DNA of 64,000 nt, taken from DATIYF01 sp035517775 (GTDB taxonomy: Bacteria; Acidobacteriota; Terriglobia; Terriglobales; Acidobacteriaceae). The notes under the pieces are model-generated. The model saw only the letters and a program-made list of their open reading frames with translations. It did no database searches and was not told where the DNA came from. Location: positions 28,416 through 92,415 of the forward strand of contig DATIYF010000025.1 of the NCBI GenBank assembly GCA_035517775.1, given 5' to 3'. Shown one piece after another: positions 36,026-45,205 of this stretch. The stretch's first letter is position 1; each line of letters opens with the position of its first letter. Both the position numbers and the translations under genes were made by a program.

Positions 36026-36227
36026 GAGCACCCGCTGCGCCGCTGCTGGTTTCGCAGGGGTTCCCGACACGAGCAGCATAGGTTCGCGCCGGCGGCGACC
36101 TTGGCCGAACCAAGGTCCACTAAAGACGGGAATTTCTCTTCCCAACGCCTGGGGGCGCTGCGCTCCGCTGGACTGATTGCGCGACGGAAGCAATCACATT
36201 TCTGCAAGCTCCGGCCGGGCTCGCCGC

Positions 36228-37685
36228 TCAATTCACGGCAGGACTTTGTAAGGGCAGAGTCGCGGTGATCACCGTGCCCTGGCCGGGAGCGGAATGAACC
36301 TCCAGGCGGCCGCCCAGTTGCCGCACGCGCTCGCGCATGCCGTGGATTCCGACCCCCGGGCGAGACCCTCCTGATTGCATCTTCCTGAAGATTCCTTTGC
36401 CCTGATCGCGAACTTCCAGGCAGAGATTCTCCGCGTCGCGCGAGAGATGAACGCTGGCGGCAGTGCTTCCGGAGTGGCGATGAATATTGGTCAAGCATTC
36501 CTGAACGATGCGGAAGACGGCGAGCTCGACCTCGCGCGGAAGGCGCTCGATATCGGGGGCGATTTCCAGGGTCACGGCAATTTTGCTGCGCTGCACAAAT
36601 CCATCCACATACCAGCGCAAGGCGGATTCCAGGCCGGTGTCTTCGAGCAAGGGCGGGTGCAGAAGATACGACATGGTGCGCAGGTCCTTCAGAATGTCCT
36701 CCACCATGCGAATGCTGTCTTTGACGATTCTGACTGCCTCCGGATCCGACACCGCGGAGCGGGCCTGCAAGAGAGAAAGATTCATGGAGAGGGCGGCCAG
36801 CACCTGGCCGGAGCCATCGTGCAGTTCGCGGGCAATGCGCTGCCGTTCTTCATCCTGCATTTGCAGCAGGCGGCGCGAGAGAGCGCGCAGGCTATCCTCC
36901 GCCTTGGAAAGCTCGGCCGTGCGCTCCTGCACTCTCATCTCGAGGGTGTCGCGGGAGCGCTGCAACGCCAGGTCGCGCTGATGGATCTGTTCGAGCATTT
37001 CATTGAAGGCGGCAATCAGGGTGGCCACTTCGTCGTTGTCTCGCGTGGGCGCCGCCCTCACCGAGTAGTTGCGGTCTCGGGAAACGAGGCGGGCGGTCTC
37101 CGCCAAATCGGCCAGGGGACGGGAGATGGCGCGCTGAAACAGCCATGAAACCAGCAGGGCGGCGAGGAGTGAAACCAGCAGCACGACGGCAACAATCTCC
37201 TCGTAGCGGCGCAGACGATCGGTGAGCGACCCGAGATCGGAGGTGATGTAAACCGCCCCCACGGCCTTGCCTTGAAAAACAATCGTCTGGGCCAGATCCA
37301 GCTGGCCGTCTTCAAACCGGTGAGTCTCCGATCGGGCGGGCGCCATGGCCGGCAGTCGCAGGAATTGACCCGGCCGGCCTCGCCAGTAGCCGGCGAAGGG
37401 TGCCCCATCCGGCCCGTAAATAGCGGCATACTGAATATGAGTTGAGGTGCGCAGGGCAGAGAGAGTGTTCTCTGCCGAAGGTTTGTCGTTGAACAACAGG
37501 GCCGAGACCGAGTTCGATCCGATGATCTGCGCTTGAATCGAGAGGTAGCGCACCAGGCCGTCGCGGAAAGTCAGTATGTCGTAGATTACGAAGGACGAGC
37601 CCGCCAGCAGCAGGGCCGCCGCCGTCACCAGCATGTTCATGGTGATCAGCTTCTTCGCGATGGAGTAGTTCTTGAATCCGAACAT
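36228..37685 (-). CDS. Histidine kinase with periplasmic CHASE8-like domain, HAMP and HisKA_3
   Basis: A 485-residue membrane kinase. TM1 (about 15-36) and TM2 (about 155-180) flank a periplasmic domain with SIQAQIIGSNSVSALLFND and IQYAAIYGPDGAPFAGYW, the CHASE8 pattern known from YfiN. A HAMP linker follows, then the H-box QDEERQRIARELHDGSGQ with phospho-acceptor His289, and a HATPase (DQGKG, GVGIHGMRERVRQLGG). It is a NarX/DegS-type kinase. Its ATG overlaps the YfiR stop (TAATG), so YfiR is its probable periplasmic regulator. Its partner is unassigned; LuxR-type regulators occur at 46981 and 48361. Confidence 0.92.
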   Translation of the reverse strand: MFGFKNYSIAKKLITMNMLVTAAALLLAGSSFVIYDILTFRDGLVRYLSIQAQIIGSNSVSALLFNDKPSAENTLSALRTSTHIQYAAIYGPDGAPFAGYWRGRPGQFLRLPAMAPARSETHRFEDGQLDLAQTIVFQGKAVGAVYITSDLGSLTDRLRRYEEIVAVVLLVSLLAALLVSWLFQRAISRPLADLAETARLVSRDRNYSVRAAPTRDNDEVATLIAAFNEMLEQIHQRDLALQRSRDTLEMRVQERTAELSKAEDSLRALSRRLLQMQDEERQRIARELHDGSGQVLAALSMNLSLLQARSAVSDPEAVRIVKDSIRMVEDILKDLRTMSYLLHPPLLEDTGLESALRWYVDGFVQRSKIAVTLEIAPDIERLPREVELAVFRIVQECLTNIHRHSGSTAASVHLSRDAENLCLEVRDQGKGIFRKMQSGGSRPGVGIHGMRERVRQLGGRLEVHSAPGQGTVITATLPLQSPAVN

Positions 37686-38320
37686 TATTGCTTATCCCGA
37701 ACTCGTGAATTTCTCTGCACCGAGGTTGCTACCTTAAGCAGTTGCGAACTGACCGTCAGGCCTGAGCTTTCAGCGGCCGCAAGGTTGATCGAAAAGCGCA
37801 CCCGGTCCTGCTCCAGCATGAATTGGATCATGCCGCCGCGCAGGGTGAAATCGGGTATGTCGCTTACGGTGAGTACCGGAGCATTGCCCAGCACATCGAG
37901 AATCGCGCCCAGCCGGGGCTCTTCGGAGCGGCCGATGAACAGAATCTTGCAGGCCAGCGCTTCCTGCGGGCGTTCCAGCCGGCGCGCCAGAACACTTTTG
38001 CCGTTGATAGACTCTCCGGCCAGAGTGGCGTCAAGCGACCGCCCGAAAGGATCCTGACCCAGAATGCAAATGGGGAAGGCAGTGGCGGAAGCATCCGCGG
38101 CATTGCGCGGCCAGGAAAGAAACTTTCCGAAATTGAGAAGGTAAACCGCCTTGACTTCGTACTCGCTGGGACGCGAGCCGCGGGCGAACAGCGGCGCCGC
38201 AGACAGGCAGCAGGCCAGCGCCGCGGCCAGGGCGCGGCGCCAGCGGCAACCGCCGCCCGCCCGCCGTTCAGCCTCGCCACGAACCTGCTGTTTCAGTCTG
38301 CCTTTGATTACTTGCTCCAA
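37685..38320 (-). CDS. YfiR-family periplasmic protein
   Basis: A YfiR (DUF4154) protein of about 211 residues if the TTG at 38320 is used; this start follows AAGG and overlaps the end of the TonB receptor by 13 bases. A basic region and a signal peptide (RRALAAALACCLSAAPLFAR) precede the domain: YEVKAVYLLNFGKFLSWP, FPICILGQDPFGRSL, CKILFIGRSEE and GMIQFMLEQDRVRFSINLAA. In the YfiBNR system YfiR inhibits the membrane cyclase YfiN by contacting its CHASE8 domain. Here the kinase immediately downstream bears such a domain, so it is the inferred target. No ATG is available at the N-terminus, so the start is uncertain. Confidence 0.85.
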   Translation of the reverse strand: MEQVIKGRLKQQVRGEAERRAGGGCRWRRALAAALACCLSAAPLFARGSRPSEYEVKAVYLLNFGKFLSWPRNAADASATAFPICILGQDPFGRSLDATLAGESINGKSVLARRLERPQEALACKILFIGRSEEPRLGAILDVLGNAPVLTVSDIPDFTLRGGMIQFMLEQDRVRFSINLAAAESSGLTVSSQLLKVATSVQRNSRVRDKQ

Positions 38321-40296
38321 GTAAGCCTTACGTAGGCGCCCCGTCTGATTTCGACCAGCGGCCCAGGATCGCCCCCGTACTCGGCATGTCGCGGCTGAAA
38401 TAGATTTTGCCCCACCAGCGAAAGATCCAGGCTCTTCCGGACTCGCCACCCCAGGCGCGCGTCCGCCGTAGAGTAAGCCGCAACTTTCTGGTCGGGCAGA
38501 GCGCTCACGTAACGAAAATCGAGATCGAACTGAAAGTACTTGGACAGGTCCAGAAAAGATTGAACGGATACCGTATGCTGCGGGCTATCACCTTCCAGTT
38601 GCTTGACCGTGGAAGCGTCATCGCTGGTCGCCTTGTTCCTCGCTGTCAGGTGCATGTAAGAGTACGATCCCTTCAGCTGCCACCACGGAACCGGCCGCCA
38701 GACCGGCGAGATCTCAACTCCGCGAGTTATAGCCAGAATGCCATTTCTCAGATAGAGAGGCAGCACCAGATGCGGAGGCCCCGGGTCATCCTCGACAAAA
38801 GGAACCTGATTCTCCACGCTCAGAAGATCATCGTAGTTGTTGTAGTAGGTGGCAATATCCAGATATACGCTGGGCTTCAGGAATTGCCGGTATCCGGCTT
38901 CGTAGCCCACCAGCTGCTCGGGAGAAAAATCCCCGTCTCCAATCAGGCGCAAGTACAGTGGCAGGGAGGGAACCGCCAGATCGCTGAAGCTGAAATTATT
39001 TTCGATGCGCGAAGGCGTCCTTACCGCCCGCGTGGCCGCCGCCCAGAAACTCTGATGAGCACTGGGCGTCCACAGCAGGCGGCCGCTGGGCTGCACTTCA
39101 AACCCGCTGAAGGTGTTGTGCTCGAGCTTGGTGCCAAGCGTGAAGAAGAGACGGTTGGGCAGCAATGCAATTTCATCCTGAATAAAGCCGCTGAAGATGT
39201 TATAGGTCTGGTGGTGAGGCTCGAAGTCCACCGAGGGCACGGTCTGGAAATAGTGGCTGGGGCTGATGCGCATGCCCAGCCCCCAGATCAGGTTCTGCCG
39301 CGGCAGCACCAGATGATGAATGAAATCCACATCGAACGTGTTGCGAATTTCGCGGTAATTCAGGTCGCGGCGGTCGGTCCGGTCGTAATAAACCTGCAGC
39401 TGCAGGTCTGAACCTGAGCGCAAGGAACGCTGCCAGCGCCCCACCAGGTCCTGGCCGAAGAAATGTCCGTTGGCTTCGAGGTCGAGCAGCTCGGGCGGAT
39501 TGAAGTAGCTGATCCCCAGCCTCTGCCCGGCAATGGTCTCGTAGGCATCTCCCTCCAGGGTGAGGTTGTCGCGGGGAGTAACGTCCCAGTCGGAGCGAAA
39601 GCCGGCTTGCCCCGACCGCCAGGCGTCAAAGTTGTGCCCATCGGAGTGATACTCAGGCCCATTGGTGAACCATTTTCCATAGACGCGGTAGCCGAAGTTC
39701 TTGCCGCCGGCCCCGTAACGAATGCTGCCGAATCCCTGATCCACATCTCCGCCGCCGGCCAATACTTTAATTCCGTGCGTCAGCTTGGCGCTCTTTGTAA
39801 TGATATTGATGACGCCGTTGACCGCGTTCGATCCCCAGATCGTGCCGCCCGGGCCGCGAATCACCTCAATGCGGTCAATGTCGCTGAGCAGCGTGTCCTG
39901 CACCTCCCAGTACACGCCGGCGAACAGCGGGGTGTAGACCGAGCGCCCGTCAATCAGCACCAGCACAGACTTCGAAAGCCGCCCCTCGAAGCCGCGAATG
40001 CCCACCGCCCATTTGTCGGAATCAATCTGCGAGACCTCTACCCCCGGCGCCAGGCGCAGGGCATCGGCCAGAGTTCGCGCTCCAGAGCGCCGAATATCCT
40101 CCTGGGTAATAACGTAAATCGCCGCCGGCGTCTTCCAGACCTCTTCCGGCTCTTTTGAAACCGTCGTGACCTCGACGTTGCCCAGCTGCTCGAGGCTCAA
40201 TTCCTTCAGAGGCTGGCTGGAAGCGGCAGGATTCTGAGTCTGCCCGTCTTGGCCGCGAGCGCTGGCAGACAGGAGCAAGAGAATGCAGAGAGCCAT
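38308..40296 (-). CDS. TonB-dependent receptor linked to YfiR and kinase
   Basis: A 662-residue outer-membrane receptor. A short signal peptide (ALCILLLLSASARG) is followed by LKELSLEQLGNVEVTTVSKE, a plug (TPAAIYVITQEDIRRSGART; VLVLIDGRSVYTPLFAGVYW; RIEVIRGPGGTIWGSNAVNG) and a barrel. There is no carboxypeptidase-regulatory domain, so it differs from the Oar-like receptor at 32134. Receptors opening with this LSLEQLxxVxVTTVSK segment are often encoded next to YfiR proteins, suggesting they relay an extracellular signal or ligand. Its 3' end overlaps the inferred YfiR start. Confidence 0.92.
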   Translation of the reverse strand: MALCILLLLSASARGQDGQTQNPAASSQPLKELSLEQLGNVEVTTVSKEPEEVWKTPAAIYVITQEDIRRSGARTLADALRLAPGVEVSQIDSDKWAVGIRGFEGRLSKSVLVLIDGRSVYTPLFAGVYWEVQDTLLSDIDRIEVIRGPGGTIWGSNAVNGVINIITKSAKLTHGIKVLAGGGDVDQGFGSIRYGAGGKNFGYRVYGKWFTNGPEYHSDGHNFDAWRSGQAGFRSDWDVTPRDNLTLEGDAYETIAGQRLGISYFNPPELLDLEANGHFFGQDLVGRWQRSLRSGSDLQLQVYYDRTDRRDLNYREIRNTFDVDFIHHLVLPRQNLIWGLGMRISPSHYFQTVPSVDFEPHHQTYNIFSGFIQDEIALLPNRLFFTLGTKLEHNTFSGFEVQPSGRLLWTPSAHQSFWAAATRAVRTPSRIENNFSFSDLAVPSLPLYLRLIGDGDFSPEQLVGYEAGYRQFLKPSVYLDIATYYNNYDDLLSVENQVPFVEDDPGPPHLVLPLYLRNGILAITRGVEISPVWRPVPWWQLKGSYSYMHLTARNKATSDDASTVKQLEGDSPQHTVSVQSFLDLSKYFQFDLDFRYVSALPDQKVAAYSTADARLGWRVRKSLDLSLVGQNLFQPRHAEYGGDPGPLVEIRRGAYVRLTWSK

Positions 40297-40381
40297 GCGC
40301 GCCGTTGTTAGCTCGCCCGCCAGAATGTGAGACGCTCCGTAGGTAAAGGATGGCTGCCCGGGGCAATGAACTCGAGAACGC

Positions 40382-42931
40382 TCAGCTAGCCTTCTGCGCC
40401 GAAGCCGCCGGCTCGGGAAGAACCGTGGTCACGGCGGTGCCCGAGCTGCCCGACTCGATCGAAAGCGTGCCCCCGAGTTGCCGCACGCGCTCCCGCATTC
40501 CCTGAATGCCGACGCCGGTCTTCCCCGAGGCGGAGGAGGAAGCCGCCATTCCTTTGCCGTAGTCGCGAATCTCCATGCAGATGACCCCTCCTCCGCGCCG
40601 AATGCGGATGCCGGCGGTAGCGCTGCCAGAGTGGCGGTGAATGTTGGTCAGGCATTCCTGCACCACGCGGAAGATCACGGTTTCCATCTCGGGTGTGAGC
40701 CGCCCCAGGTCGGCCGCAAGCTCCAGCTCGACCGGAATCTTGCTGCGTTCGGAAAAACCTTCCACGAACCACTGCAGAGCTGAGGAAAGCCCGGCTTCGT
40801 CAAGCAGAGGCGGGTGCAGCAGGTGCGAGATGGTGCGCAGGTCGGCCGATAGCTCATTCACCAAGCCGACGCTCTCCGTAACCGGCTTTGCCAGCTCCGG
40901 ATCGAGCTCCTTCAGCCGGGTTTCCAGCGGAACCAGGTTCATATTCAGGGCCGCCAGAATCTGGCCGGCGGTGTCGTGCAGTTCGCGGGCAATGCGGCGG
41001 CGTTCCTCATCCTGCATCTGCAGCAGGCGGCTGGAAAGGGCGCGTAAATCCTCCTGCGCGCGTTCCAGTTCGGCGGTGCGCTCTTTCACCCGTAACCCCA
41101 TGCGCTCATAGGCGAGCTGCAGCGCAAGCTCCGCATCCTTCTGCTCGGCAATGTCGCGGGCGATCTTGGAGGCGCCCACCACCCTGCCGGAGGCGTCTCT
41201 TATCGGCGAGACGGTCAGGGAGATGTTCACCCTTCTTCCATCCTTGGTCACGCGCAGGGTTTCAAAGTGATCAATCTTCTGGCCCGCACCCAAGCGCCGC
41301 AGAATGGTCTTCTCTTCCTCCCTCAATTCGGGAGGGACAATAATCATGATGGACTTCCCCACCACCTCTTCGGCGGTGTAGCCGAAAATACGCTCCGCGC
41401 CGCGGTTCCAGCTCTTGATGATGCCCGAGAGATCCTTCGACACGATGGCGTCGTCGGAGGATTCCACGATGGCCGCCAGCCGGGAGGCCGCCTCCGCCTG
41501 ATTGCGCTCCATCTCGTAGGCTCGCACGTCGGCAATGCTGCTGGTAAGCTGCCGGGCGACCAATTCGAAGAATGTCCGGTAAGCGCTGTCGAGCCTCTTT
41601 CGCGGGCTGACGGCGGCAAGCAGCACTCCCGCCGGCTGCTCTCCCAGCGCTCCAATCGGCAGCAGCATGGCGCTGCCCGGCGGCGCTCCCCAGGGCTCGG
41701 AGGGAAAATCGCTGCCGAAGGCATCCAGGTTCTCCACCTCGACTATCCTCCCTGATTGCATGGCTCGCTGCACCAGAGCTTGAATCGGCGAATCAGGCGC
41801 GGCAAGAACCGAACAAAACGGATGATCCCCGGGAATGCCCGCGGTGCCAACCAGCCGCAGGCCGCCGCCGGGGACCGCCAGGCAGAGAATTGCGAAAGGA
41901 ATGTCCTGTTGATTCCTTCTCAGAGTGTCGCAGATAACGCTCCAGACAGCTGCTTCATCCTCTGCTTCGGTAGTGCAGGCGGCTAAATCGCGCAGCGTGC
42001 GCAGGCGCCGCTCACCGATGACCTTATCGGTCGTCTCCTTGACCGGCGTGAAGACGCCTACGATCTTCCCCGCTTGATCGCGAATCGGGCTGTAAGAAAA
42101 CGTGAAGTAGCATTCTTCCGCGTAGCCGTGGCGTTCCAACAGGAGCAGCAGGTCGTCGGACCAGGTCGAATCGCCACGGTGCAGAACCCCATCGAGCATG
42201 GGGCCGATGGTGGTCCAGATCTCGTACCAGCAATCGCGGCCGGGGTTTCCCAAAGCGGCTGGATGTTTGGCGCCGATGATCTGCCGGTAAGCGTCGTTGT
42301 ACAGCATGATCAATTCCGGCCCCCACCAGATGAGAACGGCAAAGCGGGAATTCAAGCAGGTGCTGAGGGAAACCTTCAGGCTTTCCGGCCAGTGTTCGAC
42401 CGGGCCCAGCCTGGTCTTCGACCAATCCATGGAGCGCATGAGCGCCCCCATCTCGCCCCCGCCTTGCAGGCAGGCCTCCGAGGAGGGGGGCGCTTCGGCC
42501 GTGCGCGGGGCCGGGGGCCCTTCCGCGCTGCCGTTTTGTGGGGCAGGCTGCCGGGGCGACTGGCCGTCAAGCACAGCTTCCACGGCCGCAATCAGCTCCC
42601 GCGAGAGGTCGGATTTGGCTACGTAGCCCCGGGCGCCGGCTTCAATCGCCTTGGAGCGCATGTGGGCGGCATCGTACTGGCTCACGATCAGAATCTGGGT
42701 TTGGGGAACTTCCCGGCGAATCACCCGGGCGGCTTCCAGCCCATTGAGCAGGGGCATGCTGATATCAAGCAGAATGACGTCCGGCTTCAGGCGCTTCGCC
42801 TTCTCTACGGCCTCGCGCCCGTCCACCGCCTCGCCGCAAATGTCCCAGTTCGCGCGCAGCGAGAACAGCGACCGCATTCCCTGCCGGACGATTTCATGAT
42901 CATCGGCAATCAAGATTCGGACAGCACACAT
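40382..42931 (-). CDS. Response-regulator/PAS/GAF/PAS/histidine-kinase fusion
   Basis: An 849-residue cytoplasmic protein without membrane helices. Residues 1-125 are a receiver domain (RILIADDHEIVRQG; DVILLDISMP; YVAKSD). A linker leads to a PAS domain (about 180-320; WWGPELIMLYNDAYRQIIGA), a GAF domain (about 335-490), and a second PAS (SSDDAIVSKDLSGIIKSWNR). The HisKA_3/HATPase unit follows, with DEERRRIARELHDTAGQ and GVGIQGMRERVRQLGG. A receiver at the front of a HisKA_3 kinase suggests that another kinase controls it. It lies 85 bases upstream of the TonB receptor on the same strand and may head that operon. Confidence 0.9.
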   Translation of the reverse strand: MCAVRILIADDHEIVRQGMRSLFSLRANWDICGEAVDGREAVEKAKRLKPDVILLDISMPLLNGLEAARVIRREVPQTQILIVSQYDAAHMRSKAIEAGARGYVAKSDLSRELIAAVEAVLDGQSPRQPAPQNGSAEGPPAPRTAEAPPSSEACLQGGGEMGALMRSMDWSKTRLGPVEHWPESLKVSLSTCLNSRFAVLIWWGPELIMLYNDAYRQIIGAKHPAALGNPGRDCWYEIWTTIGPMLDGVLHRGDSTWSDDLLLLLERHGYAEECYFTFSYSPIRDQAGKIVGVFTPVKETTDKVIGERRLRTLRDLAACTTEAEDEAAVWSVICDTLRRNQQDIPFAILCLAVPGGGLRLVGTAGIPGDHPFCSVLAAPDSPIQALVQRAMQSGRIVEVENLDAFGSDFPSEPWGAPPGSAMLLPIGALGEQPAGVLLAAVSPRKRLDSAYRTFFELVARQLTSSIADVRAYEMERNQAEAASRLAAIVESSDDAIVSKDLSGIIKSWNRGAERIFGYTAEEVVGKSIMIIVPPELREEEKTILRRLGAGQKIDHFETLRVTKDGRRVNISLTVSPIRDASGRVVGASKIARDIAEQKDAELALQLAYERMGLRVKERTAELERAQEDLRALSSRLLQMQDEERRRIARELHDTAGQILAALNMNLVPLETRLKELDPELAKPVTESVGLVNELSADLRTISHLLHPPLLDEAGLSSALQWFVEGFSERSKIPVELELAADLGRLTPEMETVIFRVVQECLTNIHRHSGSATAGIRIRRGGGVICMEIRDYGKGMAASSSASGKTGVGIQGMRERVRQLGGTLSIESGSSGTAVTTVLPEPAASAQKAS

Positions 42932-43304
42932 GTGGGGCCTGCAGTCTCGGTTCGATAGTTACTTCTTTATACACAAAATGTACGAACTCTTGCCCGCCCG
43001 GAACAGGCAGGCAAATGGGAAACAAGGGGGAAGGGCTAGCTTGTCGAGGCCCTTGCATCAGCATGTACTTGAAACTACATGGCGGCCATACAGTATTCAC
43101 TGTAGCCGGACATTGGATAGGCATGTACGAATTGCCACATACCTTTAACGTTATGAGGCCCGGCAATTTGGCTGTGACTTAGGGTCAGAACATTCTTGCT
43201 TTTGTACCCAGCCCTCTTACCATCATCCCTTCCCGCGAAATACAGGATCAGAAGCCCATTGCTGGGAGTGGTCTCGTTTCCGGCGGAGCATCGAATATTG
43301 CGTT
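42932..43304. other. Divergent intergenic region with repeated TGTAC motifs
   Basis: This 373-base gap separates the REC-kinase fusion (leftward) from the Crp/Fnr regulator (rightward). TGTACGAA occurs at 42979-42986 and 43124-43131, and TGTACTTGA at 43064. The region is less GC-rich than the surrounding genes and probably holds both promoters. No gene is supported. Confidence 0.45.
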
Positions 43305-44057
43305 ATGGTGAAAACCGACTCCAACGGATGTGAGCAAACTTCGGGCGGGCGGCGGCTCAACGGCGGTCCGGTTCTCAACCTGATTCTCGCCAATGCTCCA
43401 GACAGGGAATTTGAAATCGTGCGTCCCCACCTTGAATATCAGGAACTGCCGGCCCTGCGGGTTCTCAACGAACCAGGGCAGCGCGTGAACAGCATTTACT
43501 TCCCGAACTGCGGCCTGGTTTCAGTGGAGGTCCCTACCAGCGAAGGCGCCAGCATGGAAGTGACGGTCGTGGGCCGAGGCGGGTTCGTGGGTATTCCTCT
43601 GCTGTGCGGCGCAAAAAAGACGCTGCTTCGCGCGGTGGTGCAGATTCGCGGCTCCGCCTACCGCATGAAGGGCGAGGCCTTTGAACAAATCGCGCAGGCG
43701 GCGCCCCGCTTTTACGCGTTGATGAAGCACTTTGCCCTGATCCAGGGTATGCAGGTGGCGCAGATTGCTGCCTGCAACCGCTTCCACCACCTGGAGGAGC
43801 GCATGGCGCGATGGCTGCTGGGCGCCGCTGACCGGGTTGGGATCGAGATACCGATCACCCAGGAATCGCTGGCCCAAAAGCTGGGCACCGGCAGGGCCAG
43901 TTTGAGCGTGGCCGCCAGCCGTATTCGCAAGCTGGGCATCATCCAATATGCGCGAGGCAGGATCAGAATTCTTGATCGCGGCCACTTGGAAGAGCTCTCC
44001 TGCGAGTGCTATGACACGGTCCAGCGTTTCTACGGCGAACTGGGCTTGGCGTGGTAG
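43305..44057 (+). CDS. Crp/Fnr-family transcription regulator
   Basis: A 250-residue DNA-binding protein. An N-terminal cyclic-nucleotide-binding-like beta roll (LPALRVLNEPGQRVNSIYFP; VSVEVPTSEGASMEVTVVG) is followed by the dimer helix QIAACNRFHHLEERMARWLL and a C-terminal winged helix (ITQESLAQKLGTGRASLSVA, then SRIRKLGIIQYARGRI). No Fnr-type cysteine cluster is seen, so O2 sensing by an iron-sulfur centre is unlikely. The class is common in Acidobacteriota. The target genes are unknown; the divergent signalling operon is a candidate. Confidence 0.9.
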   Translation: MVKTDSNGCEQTSGGRRLNGGPVLNLILANAPDREFEIVRPHLEYQELPALRVLNEPGQRVNSIYFPNCGLVSVEVPTSEGASMEVTVVGRGGFVGIPLLCGAKKTLLRAVVQIRGSAYRMKGEAFEQIAQAAPRFYALMKHFALIQGMQVAQIAACNRFHHLEERMARWLLGAADRVGIEIPITQESLAQKLGTGRASLSVAASRIRKLGIIQYARGRIRILDRGHLEELSCECYDTVQRFYGELGLAW

Positions 44058-44179
44058 CGGTCGCCTCCGCCGCTATGTTCGACGCCGAATAGACAAGAGC
44101 TTTGGCGTCCTCTAAGGTCAATCCGGGGATCTTGTACGGTCAATCCAAGAATCTTGCGCAGCGGTGGGAATTGAGAAAT

Positions 44180-44395
44180 ATGGTCGAGCATGAGGCCCAG
44201 AGGTGGGCCGTGCTTTATCGGGCAGCTCTGCTGGAATTGGATCGCAGCAAACTTCCACAACGCATCCGCGAAGCCAATGAGGCCATTCAGCAGCAGCTCC
44301 AGGGGTTGCGCCAAAGCGGCGCCGTGAAGAATTCCTCCGAGCAGCAGGCCCTGGAAGACGCTCTTCACAATTTACGGGTCCTTGCGAGAATGTGA
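44180..44395 (+). CDS. Small helical protein of unknown function
   Basis: A 71-residue, charged helical protein (VEHEAQRWAVLYRAALLELD; LPQRIREANEAIQQQLQGLR). GAGAA lies six bases before the ATG at 44180; a reading from 44102 would need a TTG start. The pattern LPxRIxEAxxAI recurs in small acidobacterial proteins, but no function is known to me. Confidence 0.5.
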   Translation: MVEHEAQRWAVLYRAALLELDRSKLPQRIREANEAIQQQLQGLRQSGAVKNSSEQQALEDALHNLRVLARM

Positions 44396-44620
44396 GCCCG
44401 GGTCATGCGGTCCGCCGCCTACAGCGACTCCCGTATTGGCCCGCCGAGCCTTGCTTTGCCAAAATAACCCGCAGGGAGCGAAGTGGGTGCTCGCAGCTTG
44501 GAGGCTCCAATCTTCGCGCTACTGCGCGCTTCCGCGCGGGAACACATGTTCCGCGCAAGCCGGAAACTGATCTGGGGCTGGTAGGCGGGTAAGCACCGCC
44601 ATTTCACACCACACGATGAG

Positions 44621-45022
44621 ATGACTCTTACGGGTTTGAACCGAATCTTGCTGGCCGATGATCAGGAGGCGCTCCGCAGGCGCGTGCGCGCCACCCTGAC
44701 CGGCGCCGGCTTCGATGTCTGCGGAGAAGCACAGGACGGCCGGGAAGCGGTAGAAAAGGCCAGCCAGCTTCGCCCGGATGCGGTCGTGCTTGATATCACC
44801 ATGCCGGGAATGAATGGCCTCGATGCCGCCCGCATCCTTCAGAAAATTCTGCCCGAGATCCCGATTGTCGTCCTTACCATGCACGAAAGCCGGCAATTGA
44901 TTGAGGAGGCCAGAAGGCTCGGCGTTCGAGGCTACGTGAATAAATCTCACGCTGGCCGTGATCTCATACCCGCCCTGCAGGCCGTGCTCGGCAACAATAT
45001 TTTCTTCCCCGCGGGCGCCTGA
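44621..45022 (+). CDS. Single-domain response regulator
   Basis: A 133-residue stand-alone receiver domain. The acidic pair is in NRILLADDQEALRRRV, the phospho-acceptor Asp in DAVVLDITMPGMNG, the Thr in VVLTMHESRQ and the Lys in YVNKSHAG, so all switch residues are present. No output domain follows. It may act through protein contacts or as a phosphate sink. It is one of four response regulators between 44.6 and 49 kb. Confidence 0.88.
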   Translation: MTLTGLNRILLADDQEALRRRVRATLTGAGFDVCGEAQDGREAVEKASQLRPDAVVLDITMPGMNGLDAARILQKILPEIPIVVLTMHESRQLIEEARRLGVRGYVNKSHAGRDLIPALQAVLGNNIFFPAGA

Positions 45023-45025
45023 TTC

Positions 45026-45205
45026 TCAATCGAGGCCAGCCGCCGAGCAACCCCAGTTCTCGGCCTGGGCCGCTCGCGAAAGATGAGCGCGCTCTTCCAG
45101 AGCTTGTCTGAGGCGGGAGATCAGGTCCATCAATCTCGCTGGGTCTTGTTCTCTGTGCGCGGCTTCTGCCAATGTGCGCCAGTCTGCAGGTCGTGTCTCC
45201 ACCAT
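45026..45205 (-). CDS. Small helical protein, acidobacterial type
   Basis: A 59-residue protein, VETRPADWRTLAEAAHREQD followed by PARLMDLISRLRQALEER. The W-R-x-L-x-E-x-A-x-x-E-x-D-P-x-x-L-M-x-L-I pattern is frequent among short acidobacterial proteins of unknown function. GGAGGG before the ATG at 45205 decides the start; the longer frame from 45283 lacks a ribosome site. It is convergent with the receiver gene, three bases apart. Confidence 0.55.
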   Translation of the reverse strand: MVETRPADWRTLAEAAHREQDPARLMDLISRLRQALEERAHLSRAAQAENWGCSAAGLD

